Shown piece after piece: positions 1 through 8,146 of a stretch of DNA of 64,000 bases. Positions within the stretch are counted from its first letter, which is position 1. Each line of letters begins with the position of its first letter. Under the pieces are notes generated by a model that saw only the letters and a list, made by a program, of their open reading frames with translations, was not told where the DNA came from and searched no databases. Where the stretch lies: the NCBI GenBank assembly GCA_038532435.1, contig JBCBAP010000002.1, forward strand, positions 62,001 through 126,000, read 5' to 3'. The DNA is from JBCBAP01 sp038532435. Its GTDB lineage: Bacteria > Pseudomonadota > Alphaproteobacteria > Rhodobacterales > Rhodobacteraceae. The position numbers and the translations under genes are program-made.

Positions 1-2
1 GC

Positions 3-674
3 TCCACCTTCACCTCCCGCGTGGTGATCGGTGAGCCCGAGCACAAGACGCCGGAATTTTCCGACGTGATGACCTTCATGGTCGCAAACCCGACCTGGAC
101 TGTGCCCCGGTCCATCACCACGGAAGAGATCCTGCCGGAGCTCAAGGCCGACCCCACCTACCTTGTGCGCAACAACATGCGGCTTCTGGGCGGCAGCGCG
201 CCGATCCCCGAGGATTCCACTCTTGTGGACTACACCCAGTATTCCGAGCGCACCTTCCCCTGGTGGATCCGGCAGGCCTCCGGTCCCGGAAACGCGCTCG
301 GGCGGGTGAAGTTCATGTTCCCTAACCAGTTCGACATCTATCTGCACGACACGCCCTCCCGGCACCTGTTCCGGCGGGATGCGCGGGCGTTCAGCCACGG
401 CTGTGTGCGGGTGCACAAGCCGATGGAGCTCGCGCACGCGCTGCTTGCGGGCCAGGTTGGCAGCCCGGAGAGCTATTTCCAGCGGATCCTCGGGCGCGGG
501 ACGGAGGCGACGATCAAGCTGCAGCGTCCGGTGCCGGTTCACCTGACCTACCGCACCTCCTGGGTCGACGGGCAGGGCGACATGCAGTTCCGCGAGGATA
601 TTTACGGGCGCGACAAGACCGTGTTCGACGCGCTTTCGGCCCGCGGTGTGCAGCTTCTCGACCTGACAGGCTGA
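3..674 (+). CDS. L,D-transpeptidase (YkuD domain), 5' end outside window
   Basis: The reading frame is open from the first complete codon at position 3, so the true start lies upstream of the window. The protein carries the YkuD signature: an HD-type histidine (LHDTPS) followed by SHGCVR, whose cysteine is the catalytic nucleophile. The preceding segment (VVIGEPEHKTPEFSD, then NPTWTVP) matches the part of the family that precedes the active site. Such enzymes cross-link peptidoglycan stem peptides, or attach proteins to them, in the periplasm. The C-terminal portion after the active site (about 80 residues) is intact. The N-terminal signal and any peptidoglycan-binding domain cannot be seen. 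The next gene, lpxD, is 81 bases downstream, which is compatible with separate transcription. Confidence 0.9.
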   Translation, partial: STFTSRVVIGEPEHKTPEFSDVMTFMVANPTWTVPRSITTEEILPELKADPTYLVRNNMRLLGGSAPIPEDSTLVDYTQYSERTFPWWIRQASGPGNALGRVKFMFPNQFDIYLHDTPSRHLFRRDARAFSHGCVRVHKPMELAHALLAGQVGSPESYFQRILGRGTEATIKLQRPVPVHLTYRTSWVDGQGDMQFREDIYGRDKTVFDALSARGVQLLDLTG

Positions 675-755
675 CGCGACGTAGGGCTGCGCTTTTGCCT
701 TCCCCGGAGCACGGCTCCGGGGTATAGCACACCGACCCCTGTCGGAGGAGCGGCC

Positions 756-1847
756 TTGCCCCACACCATCGCTGAGATCGCCGACGCGCTCGGGGCGGAG
801 GCTGCGGGTGATCTGACCCTGACCGTCACCCGCCCGCGTCCGCCCTTGGAGGCTGGTCCGGACGATCTTGCCCTCGCAATGGACAAGAAATTCGGGACTT
901 CTGTTCCGGAAAGTGCTGCCCGCGCCGCGATCCTGTGGGAGGGTGCGGACTGGCAGGCGATGGGCCTTGAGGCAGCAATCTTGGTGACGCGAGCACGCTG
1001 GGCCATGTCTGGCGTAACGGGCCTCTTTGACATCGCGCCCGAGATCGCGCCGGGCATCCACCCGACTGCCGTCATCGACCTCTCTGCACAGATCGGGGCA
1101 GACGCCGCCATCGGCCCTTTCGTCGTGATCGGCGCCCGCGCTGTCATCGGAGACCGTGCACGCATCCTCCCACACGTCACCGTCGGTGAGGATGCGGTGA
1201 TCGGCGCGGATGCGCTGCTCCACCCGGGCACCCGGATCGGCCCGCGTGTGCAGATCGGGGACCGCTTCATCGCCCAGCCCAACGCGGTGGTGGGCGCGGA
1301 CGGTTTTTCGTTCGTCACGCCGGAGCCCGGCGCGGTTGAAGAGGCGCGCACGACAGGGCGCATTACCGAACGATCCCGCGCAGACACCTATGCCCGGATC
1401 AACTCCGTCGGCGCGGTCGTCGTCGGGGATGATGTGGAAATCGGCGCAAACTCCGCCGTCGACCGCGGTACGGTGACGGACACACGCATCGGGTCGGGCA
1501 CGAAGCTCGATAACCTCGTTCAGGTCGGCCACAACGTGCAGATCGGGGAGACCTGCCTGCTCTGCGGCCATGTTGGCATTGCGGGCAGTGCGGAGATCGG
1601 AGACCGGGTGATCCTTGGCGGCAAGGCGGGCGTGGCGGACCATGTCACCGTCGGCCACGACGTGATCGCAGGCGGTGGGGCCGCGATTGCGAGCCGCATC
1701 GCGCCCCAGACGTTCGTTCTGGGTTATCCGGCGGTTCCGAAGGACCAGTTCCTGAGGACAATGATGGCCAACCGCAGGCTGCCCGATCTTCTGGAGAGGG
1801 TTGCCACGCTGGAGAAACAGGTTCAAAAGGCCGGTCCAACCGACTAG
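756..1847 (+). CDS. lpxD: UDP-3-O-acylglucosamine N-acyltransferase LpxD
   Basis: LpxD transfers a 3-hydroxyacyl chain from acyl carrier protein to the amino group of UDP-3-O-acyl-glucosamine, the third step of lipid A synthesis, in the cytoplasm. The 363-residue length is normal. After an N-terminal uridine-binding-type domain (about 1-95) there are many hexapeptide repeats of the left-handed beta helix (for example IGADAAIGPFVVIG). The QVGHN motif supplies the catalytic-type histidine at residue 259, and there is a short C-terminal helix. The start is a TTG at 756, supported by GGAGGAG five bases upstream. Unusually, the gene is followed by an acyl carrier protein and a ketosynthase rather than by fabZ-lpxA, so the three may supply a dedicated acyl chain. 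The enzyme assignment is firm; the dedicated-chain idea is inference. Confidence 0.95.
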   Translation: MPHTIAEIADALGAEAAGDLTLTVTRPRPPLEAGPDDLALAMDKKFGTSVPESAARAAILWEGADWQAMGLEAAILVTRARWAMSGVTGLFDIAPEIAPGIHPTAVIDLSAQIGADAAIGPFVVIGARAVIGDRARILPHVTVGEDAVIGADALLHPGTRIGPRVQIGDRFIAQPNAVVGADGFSFVTPEPGAVEEARTTGRITERSRADTYARINSVGAVVVGDDVEIGANSAVDRGTVTDTRIGSGTKLDNLVQVGHNVQIGETCLLCGHVGIAGSAEIGDRVILGGKAGVADHVTVGHDVIAGGGAAIASRIAPQTFVLGYPAVPKDQFLRTMMANRRLPDLLERVATLEKQVQKAGPTD

Positions 1848-1877
1848 GTAGAGGCCACGTGAGCAGGGGATGCAGAA

Positions 1878-2138
1878 ATGAGTGATGTATCACAAAAGGT
1901 CCGAGAGATCATCGCGGAGCAGGCCTTGGTCACGGCCGCAGAGGTCAAGGACACGCAGACCCTTGAGGATCTGGGCATTGACAGTCTCGGCCTTGTCGAA
2001 GCGGTGTTCGCCATCGAAGAGGCATTCGACATTCAGGTCCCCTTCAACGCCAACGATCCCACAGATTCCGAGTTCGACATCACCAATGTCGAGTCCATGA
2101 TCGCGGCGGTCGAAAAGCTCGTCGCAACCAAAGACTGA
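1878..2138 (+). CDS. Acyl carrier protein
   Basis: An 86-residue acidic helical protein with the phosphopantetheine attachment motif GIDSLG, the modified serine being residue 36. It carries acyl chains as thioesters for lipid synthesis. It is not the main fatty-acid ACP, judging by the unusual stretch PFNANDPTDSEFDITN after the attachment helix, and it lies between lpxD and a FabF-type ketosynthase. This arrangement suggests a specialised ACP, possibly for long or modified lipid A acyl chains as with rhizobial AcpXL. The sequence is not clearly AcpXL, so no symbol is given. The ketosynthase gene starts two bases after the stop codon, which indicates co-transcription. Confidence 0.9.
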   Translation: MSDVSQKVREIIAEQALVTAAEVKDTQTLEDLGIDSLGLVEAVFAIEEAFDIQVPFNANDPTDSEFDITNVESMIAAVEKLVATKD

Positions 2139-2140
2139 CC

Positions 2141-3349
2141 ATGCGACGCGTTGTGATCACCGGCCAGGGCGCGATTAGCGCCCTGGGCCGGACCGCCCCC
2201 GAAAACATGTCGGCAATGCGCGAAGGCGTGTGCGGCATCGGGGAAATGGAGTTTCAGGACACCGACAGGCTGTCCATCAGGATCGGTGGCCAGATCAAGG
2301 GCTACACCGCCGAGGATCACTTCGATCGGCAGGAAATCGCGTTATACGACCGTTTCACCCAGTTTGCCCTGCTCTCTGCGGACGAGGCGGTCAAGCAGTC
2401 CGGTCTTGAGATCGACGACGCGCTGAGTCTCGAGGCAGGCGTCATCCTCGGAACCGCAGGCGGTGGCCTGCACACGCAGGACGAAAATTACCGTTCGGTC
2501 TATGAGGCGGGCAAGAACCGGGTCCACCCGTTCGTGGTGCCCCGTCTGATGAACAACGCGGCCGCCTCCCACGTGTCTATGACCCATCGTTTGATGGGAC
2601 CGTCCTTCACGGTCGCGACGGCCTGCGCCTCGTCGAACCACGCGATGGGTCAGGCCTATCAGATGATCCGGTCCGGCATGGCGAAGGTCATGTTCACCGG
2701 CGGGTCGGAGAGCATGCTGGTCTTCGGCGGGATCAAGGCCTGGGAAGGCCTGCGCGTCATGTCGAAGGACGGCTGCCGTCCCTTCTCAAAGAACCGCAAC
2801 GGCATGGTCCAGGGCGAGGGTGCTGCTGTCTTCATCTTCGAAGAGTACGAGCATGCGAAGGCCCGGGGGGCCGAGATCATCGCCGAGGTCATCGGCTTTG
2901 CCATGACCTCCGATGCCAAGGATATCGTCATGCCCTCTAAGGATGGCGCGGCGCGGGCGATGTCCGGCGCACTCCGCTCTGCGGGCATTGATCCGACGGA
3001 GGTGGGCTATATCAACGCCCATGGCACCGGCACGGCGGCAAACGACCGGACCGAATGTGCCGCAGTGCGCGAAGTCTTCGGTGAGCATGCGGACCGGCTC
3101 ATGATCTCCTCGACCAAATCCATGCACGGCCACCTGATCGGGGGAACCGGGGCTGTCGAGCTGCTCGCCTGCATCATGGCGATCCGGGAAGGGGTGGTCG
3201 CTCCCACGATCGGCTATGAGGAGCCGGATCCGGAGTGCGACCTCGACGTCGTGCCGAACGACGCGCGCGAGGCGAAGGTGTCCGTCGCCCTGTCCAACGC
3301 GTTCGCGTTTGGCGGGCTCAACGCGGTGCTCGCACTCCGCGCTGTCTGA
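2141..3349 (+). CDS. Beta-ketoacyl-ACP synthase, FabF (KAS II) type
   Basis: A 402-residue condensing enzyme that joins malonyl-ACP to an acyl chain. The thiolase-fold catalytic triad is visible: the acyl-accepting cysteine in VATACASSNH (about residue 160), the first histidine in INAHGTGT, and the second in STKSMHGHLIGGTGA. The terminal AFAFGGLNAVL glycine-rich segment is also typical. It lies two bases behind the acyl carrier protein gene and ends directly against the convergent IalB gene with no spacer. A dedicated role with the neighbouring ACP and LpxD in lipid A acyl-chain supply is an inference from position. The general FadF/FabF pathway copy would be expected elsewhere on the chromosome. 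Confidence 0.92.
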   Translation: MRRVVITGQGAISALGRTAPENMSAMREGVCGIGEMEFQDTDRLSIRIGGQIKGYTAEDHFDRQEIALYDRFTQFALLSADEAVKQSGLEIDDALSLEAGVILGTAGGGLHTQDENYRSVYEAGKNRVHPFVVPRLMNNAAASHVSMTHRLMGPSFTVATACASSNHAMGQAYQMIRSGMAKVMFTGGSESMLVFGGIKAWEGLRVMSKDGCRPFSKNRNGMVQGEGAAVFIFEEYEHAKARGAEIIAEVIGFAMTSDAKDIVMPSKDGAARAMSGALRSAGIDPTEVGYINAHGTGTAANDRTECAAVREVFGEHADRLMISSTKSMHGHLIGGTGAVELLACIMAIREGVVAPTIGYEEPDPECDLDVVPNDAREAKVSVALSNAFAFGGLNAVLALRAV

Positions 3350-3925
3350 TCATTCCTCGTTGAGTTCGGCGAAGGCTCGGGTGAACCCCCGCAAGGAGAC
3401 CTGTAGCGCGACCGGAGCGTCGAGATTAAGCGCGGACACGCCCATCAGAAGCTGCTGACCGGCCTTCATCTGGTCCACGGTCTCTGTCCGTAGGCCAAAC
3501 CGCGCAAGGCAGCCGTTGGTGGTGCAGACCCGGAACGCGTGACGGGTGCCCGGGTTCTGGTCCACCTGAACGATGAGACCTTCCTGCAGCATGATCCCGA
3601 GCGGCAGCAGGACAGTCATGCCCGCGCTGACACCTTCTTGCACGAACGGGACGAGGGTGACCTCTGCCGCCGGGTTCCCCTCCGGATTCAGCGCAAGCTG
3701 GAAGAGTGCGCACGTCTCTGTTTCCGCTTCGGTCACGCAGCGCACCTGCCAGTCCCCATGGGTCGCCTTCACCGTCTCACCCTCGCCGATCGGCTTGGTC
3801 GGACGCACCGGCTCCGGCGGCGGCGGAGCATCGAACCCCGTGGTCGGACCGGTCTGCTGGGCGTGGCCGGCGCTCGCGGCGAGAAAAGCCAGAAGTGCGG
3901 CGGAAATCAAACGGCGTGCGGTCAT
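3350..3925 (-). CDS. Invasion-associated locus B (IalB) family exported protein
   Basis: A 191-residue exported protein. The start chosen is the ATG at 3925, preceded by GAGG and giving a clear Sec signal peptide (MTARRLISAALLAFLAASAGHAQ, cleaved after AHA). The open frame extends further upstream, but that part is not signal-like. The mature part has a proline-rich linker (PPPPEPVRPTKP), then the IalB core beginning GDWQVRC, with four cysteines including CALFQ and CTTNGCLARFG. IalB-family proteins are periplasmic; their molecular function is poorly known outside Bartonella. The gene converges on the ketosynthase with adjacent stop codons. Confidence 0.85.
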   Translation of the reverse strand: MTARRLISAALLAFLAASAGHAQQTGPTTGFDAPPPPEPVRPTKPIGEGETVKATHGDWQVRCVTEAETETCALFQLALNPEGNPAAEVTLVPFVQEGVSAGMTVLLPLGIMLQEGLIVQVDQNPGTRHAFRVCTTNGCLARFGLRTETVDQMKAGQQLLMGVSALNLDAPVALQVSLRGFTRAFAELNEE

Positions 3926-4160
3926 CCGGAGAGCCTCAGTTGCTGCAAACGCCCAAGGGGTGTCAGGGAACGGCTGGGGAGTCAACTCGCGGTCAGAGGG
4001 TCCGGAAATAAGAAAAGGACGTGCGTTTCCGTCACGTCCCTTCCCCTGCATTTACTGCATTTCCCTGTCAGACTGGCCGAACCAAAGTCTGAAAAAACGC
4101 TAGGCCAGACCGACCTCAGCGTCAACCGGGGATTTCAAGATATCTGATGGGTGCCGGGCG

Positions 4161-4189
4161 AAAAAAAAGCCGTACCCATTGGGCACGGC
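4161..4189 (-). terminator. Rho-independent terminator of the candidate sRNA
   Basis: On the minus strand, GCCGTGCCC, loop AAT, then GGGTACGGC form a nine-position stem with one C/A mismatch. Eight T residues follow at once (plus-strand A run 4161-4168). The orientation fits only a minus-strand transcript that starts within the preceding 100 bases or so, because the gene on the far side (4276 onward) is on the plus strand. Confidence 0.7.
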
Positions 4190-4240
4190 CAGTTGACAGG
4201 GAGGAGTATGAATTGGGTCCCTGAGGACCGTCATCACAAC
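4161..4240 (-). ncRNA. Candidate trans-acting sRNA with CUCCUCCC (anti-Shine-Dalgarno) motif
   Basis: No protein frame fits this spacer between IalB and the HerA-like ATPase. Read on the minus strand it contains a 5-bp hairpin (GGTCC with loop and GGACC, at 4216-4229), a single-stranded stretch with CTCCTCCC at 4199-4206, and an intrinsic terminator (4161-4189) ending in eight T residues. A hairpin, exposed CUCCUCCC and a terminator is the architecture of alphaproteobacterial anti-Shine-Dalgarno sRNAs, for example the Rhodobacter CcsR group and rhizobial alpha-r14. Neighbouring genes do not need this terminator: none on the minus strand ends here. The 5' end is estimated; no convincing promoter was seen. 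Family membership is inferred from the motif only. Confidence 0.55.
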
Positions 4241-4275
4241 TCAAAATACAATAGCCAACATCGGTTAACATTGTA

Positions 4276-5907
4276 TTGTCCGAAGGTATAAGCATTAACC
4301 TCGGCGAAATGATGGCAGATACTCTATTCCTCGGCGGTGGTGGCGTGGACTACGCAACGCCCCAAAAACTCACCCTGAAATATGCAAATCGTCACGGTTT
4401 GATTGCCGGGGCAACCGGAACCGGAAAGACGATCACGCTGCAAATCCTCGCCGAGGAGTTCTCCGCAGCGGGCGTGCCCGTGTTTCTCGCGGACGTGAAG
4501 GGCGACGTGTCCGGCCTCGCCAAACCGGGGTCCGAGGGGCACAAGCTTCACGAAAAGTTGCTGGAGAGAGCAGGAGTTATCGGACTCTCGCCCTACGGGT
4601 ATCAGGCGTTTCCGGTTGTGTTCTGGGACATGTTCGGCGCCGCTGGCCATCCGGTGCGGACGACGGTGGCGGAGATGGGGCCGCTGCTCCTCGCCCGCCT
4701 GCTTGATCTGAGCGACGTACAGGAAGGGGTTCTGAACATCGCCTTCCGGCTCGCGGACGAGGAGGGCCTCGCGCTGCTTGATCTGAAGGATCTGCGCGCG
4801 TTGCTGGTCTGGTTGGGCGAAAATGCGGCAGAGCTGACCCTGCGCTATGGCAACATCTCCTCCGCGTCGGTGGGTGCGATTCAGCGCAGCCTCGTGATCC
4901 TAGAGAATCAGGGTGGTGAGGCGTTTTTCGGGGAGCCTGCGCTCAAGCTGACCGACCTGCTTGGCCACGCCCCGGACGGACGGGGACAGATCAATGTGCT
5001 CGCAGCGGACAAGCTCATGGCATCCCCGCAGCTTTACTCGACCTTCCTGCTGTGGCTTCTGTCGGAGCTTTTCGAGGAGTTGCCGGAGGTCGGCGATCCC
5101 GACAAGCCCAAGCTCGTCTTCTTCTTCGACGAGGCGCACCTGCTCTTCGATGGGGCGCCCAAGGCGTTGGTTGACAAGGTGGAACAGGTCGCCCGGCTCA
5201 TCCGGTCGAAAGGGGTCGGCGTCTACTTCGTGACACAGAACCCGGACGACGTGCCCGAGGATATTCTGGGGCAGCTTGGCAACCGGGTGCAGCACGCGCT
5301 GCGTGCCTACACGCCCCGGGATCAAAAGGCGCTCAAGGCCGCGGCGGAGACGTTCCGGCCCAATCCCCGGTTCGACACGGAAGAGGCGATCCGTGATGTC
5401 GGCGTCGGGGAGGCGGTTGTCTCCACGCTTGAGGCAAAGGGCGTACCCAGCGTTGTTGAGCGGACGCTGATCCGCCCGCCCTCGTCCCAGATCGGCCCGA
5501 TCACCGCGGACGAACGGGCGCAGGTCATGGCGGTCTCTCCCCTCGCGGGCAAATACGAAACAGCCATCGACCGCCGCTCCGCCTACGAAATCCTCAAGGA
5601 ACAGGCGGAGGCCGCTGCAGCGGCGGCGGAGAATGAGGCGCTTCCCGAGGATGAGGAGCCGGTGTGGCGACGGGGCGGTGCCGACCACGGCTATCAGGGC
5701 GAGGAGACGGCCCCAAGCTGGAAGAGCCGGGAGTACCGTTCCGCCCGGCGGTATTCCCCGACGACCTCCGTCAAACCCAAGCGCGCCAGCCGCAGCCGGG
5801 ACTCTGTGGGCACCGCCTTCGCGAAGTCCCTCGCCCGTACTGCGGGGACCCAGCTCGGTCGTCAGATCACCCGGGGTATTCTGGGCGGGCTTTTCCGCGG
5901 ACGGTAG
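4276..5907 (+). CDS. HerA-like ATPase, DUF853 (YjgR) family
   Basis: A 543-residue P-loop ATPase. Walker A is GATGTGKT near the N terminus, and the Walker B strand with DEAH-like box is LVFFFDEAHLLF (about residue 285). The arginine-finger/sensor segment RSKGVGVYFVTQNPDDVPEDILGQLGNRVQHALRAY is characteristic of the DUF853 group. The C-terminal 100 residues are rich in alanine, glutamate and arginine and look disordered. Family members are HerA/FtsK-related, but their cellular role is not established. The start is uncertain: TTG at 4276 gives the longest frame, ATG at 4309 or 4312 would shorten it by 11-12 residues, and none has a strong ribosome site. It converges on the CNNM gene. Confidence 0.85.
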   Translation: MSEGISINLGEMMADTLFLGGGGVDYATPQKLTLKYANRHGLIAGATGTGKTITLQILAEEFSAAGVPVFLADVKGDVSGLAKPGSEGHKLHEKLLERAGVIGLSPYGYQAFPVVFWDMFGAAGHPVRTTVAEMGPLLLARLLDLSDVQEGVLNIAFRLADEEGLALLDLKDLRALLVWLGENAAELTLRYGNISSASVGAIQRSLVILENQGGEAFFGEPALKLTDLLGHAPDGRGQINVLAADKLMASPQLYSTFLLWLLSELFEELPEVGDPDKPKLVFFFDEAHLLFDGAPKALVDKVEQVARLIRSKGVGVYFVTQNPDDVPEDILGQLGNRVQHALRAYTPRDQKALKAAAETFRPNPRFDTEEAIRDVGVGEAVVSTLEAKGVPSVVERTLIRPPSSQIGPITADERAQVMAVSPLAGKYETAIDRRSAYEILKEQAEAAAAAAENEALPEDEEPVWRRGGADHGYQGEETAPSWKSREYRSARRYSPTTSVKPKRASRSRDSVGTAFAKSLARTAGTQLGRQITRGILGGLFRGR

Positions 5908-5956
5908 CTCCTGATCCCTGCTGGGCCAGTTCCGGCAGGGCGAGCTTGAAGTGCGC

Positions 5957-7264
5957 CTAGGTGAGCCGGTTGATCTTCACTGCCGTCAGCCGGTTCCGCT
6001 CTCTCCCGGAAATCTCGAACCTGTAGCCGTGAAACCGAAACATCTGGCCGGTGGTGGGGATCGTTTGCGCCTCGTGGATCACGAGACCCGCAAGGGTGTT
6101 CGCCTCGTCATCAGGCAGGGACCAGTCGAGCGCGCGGTTCACGTCGCGGATGGTCATCGCGCCGTCCACCATCACCGATCCGTCGCCGAGGCGCTCGATC
6201 CCCTCAACCTCGACGTCATGCTCATCCGCGATGTCGCCAACGATCTCTTCGAGGATATCCTCCAGGGTGATGAGGCCCTGAAGCGCGCCGTATTCATCCA
6301 CGACAAGGGCGAAGTGGCTGTGCCGCCGCAGGAAGGCGCGCATCTGATCGTCCAGCGATGTGGCGTCTGGCACGAACCAGGGCTCCATCGCCACGTCCAT
6401 CACATCGAACGCCTCGAGGTTTGCAAGGCCCCCCTGAGTCCCCCGCACGAGGCTGTCCACCTTGCGCAGGAGGTCCTTTGCATGGATCACGCCGACGATG
6501 TTCTCCGGATCCTCCCGGAACACCGGGATGCGGGTGTAGGGGGAGCGCAGGGCGAAGGTGAGGATCTCTTCCGGTGGCCAGTCCGCGTCGATCATCTCGA
6601 TATTGCGGCGGTGGCGCATGACCTCCTCCACTGTCCGCTGGCGCAGGTCGAGGGCGGCGAGCAGACGGTCCCGGTCGTCCTTTTCCACCGCCCCTTCGGA
6701 ATGGTGAAGTGAGATTGCTTCGGCAATCTCCTCATGGGCCATGATGTAGGCACCCGGATCAGTCGGCACGCCCACGGCCCGCAGGGTCATTCGCACGATG
6801 CCGCGGACCACGTTAACGACCGGTGCCAGCAGGCGCACCACGATGGCGATGGGCATGGAGACGAAGGCGGCCATCCCTTCCGGCTTGATGATTGCGTAGG
6901 TCTTCGGCAGCACCTCCGCAAAGATCAGCACGAGTGCTGTCATGACCAGCGTCGCCGCAGCGACACCGCCTTCGCCCAGCATCGCGGTGAACAGCGACGT
7001 GGCAAGCGATGTGGCGAGGATGTTGGCCAGGTTGTTACCGAGCAGGATCGACCCGATCAGCCGCTCGCTATCTTCCTTGAGCGTGAGCGCACCGGAGGCG
7101 CCGCGCGATCCCCGCTCCGCTGCGCCGTGTAGTTTCGCCCGGTTCGCCGCCGTGAGCGCGGTTTCGGATCCGGAGAAGAACGCGGACACGCACAGCAGGA
7201 CGAAGATCGCAAGCGATGTGCCCCACATCCATGTTTCCCAGGTGAAGAGTGCCTCGGTCTCCAT
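5957..7264 (-). CDS. CNNM/CorC-HlyC family membrane protein with CBS pair
   Basis: A 435-residue protein in the usual order. The N-terminal CNNM (DUF21) membrane domain with about four hydrophobic segments contains the ion-path motif FFSGSETAL and GSILLGNNLANILATSLAT. Next come two CBS domains (RNIEMIDADWPPEEI to DLLR, and MEPWFVPDATSLDDQMRAFLRRHSHFALVVDEYG) and a C-terminal CorC_HlyC domain. Related proteins are magnesium-sensitive exporters or regulators, and annotation as haemolysin is historical. The start ATG at 7264 is 76 bases from the divergent phosphoesterase gene. Substrate cannot be assigned from sequence. Confidence 0.9.
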   Translation of the reverse strand: METEALFTWETWMWGTSLAIFVLLCVSAFFSGSETALTAANRAKLHGAAERGSRGASGALTLKEDSERLIGSILLGNNLANILATSLATSLFTAMLGEGGVAAATLVMTALVLIFAEVLPKTYAIIKPEGMAAFVSMPIAIVVRLLAPVVNVVRGIVRMTLRAVGVPTDPGAYIMAHEEIAEAISLHHSEGAVEKDDRDRLLAALDLRQRTVEEVMRHRRNIEMIDADWPPEEILTFALRSPYTRIPVFREDPENIVGVIHAKDLLRKVDSLVRGTQGGLANLEAFDVMDVAMEPWFVPDATSLDDQMRAFLRRHSHFALVVDEYGALQGLITLEDILEEIVGDIADEHDVEVEGIERLGDGSVMVDGAMTIRDVNRALDWSLPDDEANTLAGLVIHEAQTIPTTGQMFRFHGYRFEISGRERNRLTAVKINRLT

Positions 7265-7340
7265 AACCGCATCGTTCCTTGTAAAGATCCGTCTCGGACT
7301 TCACTTATGGCGTGCGGCAGCGATCTGGCAAGGAGGCGAG

Positions 7341-8141
7341 ATGGAGCGCATCGCAGATTGGGGTGATCTGACCGGTCCTCTGGTGGTCTATGGCGGGGTT
7401 TACTCCAACCTTCAGGCGTTCGAGGCGCTGGTGACGGCGTCAGGCGATGTGCCTCCCGGAAATACCATCTGCACCGGTGACATCGTCGCTTACTGCGCCG
7501 ACGCGGCAACGAGCGTGGCCGCGGTACGCCGCTCGGGCCACCGGGTGATCGCGGGCAATTGCGAAACGCAGCTTGCGGCCAATGCACTCGATTGCGGCTG
7601 CGGGTTCGAGGAGGGGTCGACCTGTGACCGCCTCTCTGCCGCCTGGTACGCCCATGCGAACGCGGAGATCGGGGCAGGGGACCGGGCCTGGATGATGGAC
7701 CTGCCGGACTGGGCGGTGTTCACCCACGCAGGGCGGCGGGTGCTCGCGCTTCACGCGGCACCGTCGGCGAACAACCGGTTCGTCTGGCCCGTGACGGAAG
7801 ATGAGGATCTGCGACGGGAAGTCGGGATTGCAGTGGCAGCGGTCGGCTCCGTCGATCTGGTGCTGTCGGGCCATTCCGGAATTCCCTTCGACCGGGATCT
7901 AGGGGGAACGCGCTGGGTGAACGCAGGCGTGATCGGCATGCCACCCCACGATGGCCGGGCGCAGACCCGCTATGTCCGGATCGAGGCGGACGGGGTGGTG
8001 ACACTTGAACGTCTCGCCTATGACCCTGCCGCGACCGTCCGCGCGATGGAGCGTGCAGGTCTGACCCAAGGCTACCATCGCACGCTCACATCCGGCATCT
8101 GGCCGAGCGAAGACGTCCTTCCCGACGCGCTGCGCCGCTGA
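7341..8141 (+). CDS. Metallophosphoesterase (YfcE-like) family protein
   Basis: A 266-residue protein. The ATG at 7341 is chosen because of AAGGAGGCGAG just upstream; the open frame continues upstream only as a shadow of the CNNM gene. Family landmarks are YGGVYSNLQAFEAL, where the usual D-x-H of the first motif is replaced by Y-G-G, followed by CTGDIVAYCADAATSV, VIAGNCE, LALHAAPSANNRFVW, LSGHSGIPF and WVNAGVIGMPPHDGR. The GD, GNCE, H and GHSxxPF residues that bind the metal pair are present, but the first metal motif looks altered. It could therefore be a diverged or less active phosphoesterase. Substrate is unknown. It converges on xerD. Confidence 0.75.
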   Translation: MERIADWGDLTGPLVVYGGVYSNLQAFEALVTASGDVPPGNTICTGDIVAYCADAATSVAAVRRSGHRVIAGNCETQLAANALDCGCGFEEGSTCDRLSAAWYAHANAEIGAGDRAWMMDLPDWAVFTHAGRRVLALHAAPSANNRFVWPVTEDEDLRREVGIAVAAVGSVDLVLSGHSGIPFDRDLGGTRWVNAGVIGMPPHDGRAQTRYVRIEADGVVTLERLAYDPAATVRAMERAGLTQGYHRTLTSGIWPSEDVLPDALRR

Positions 8142-8146
8142 CAAGC

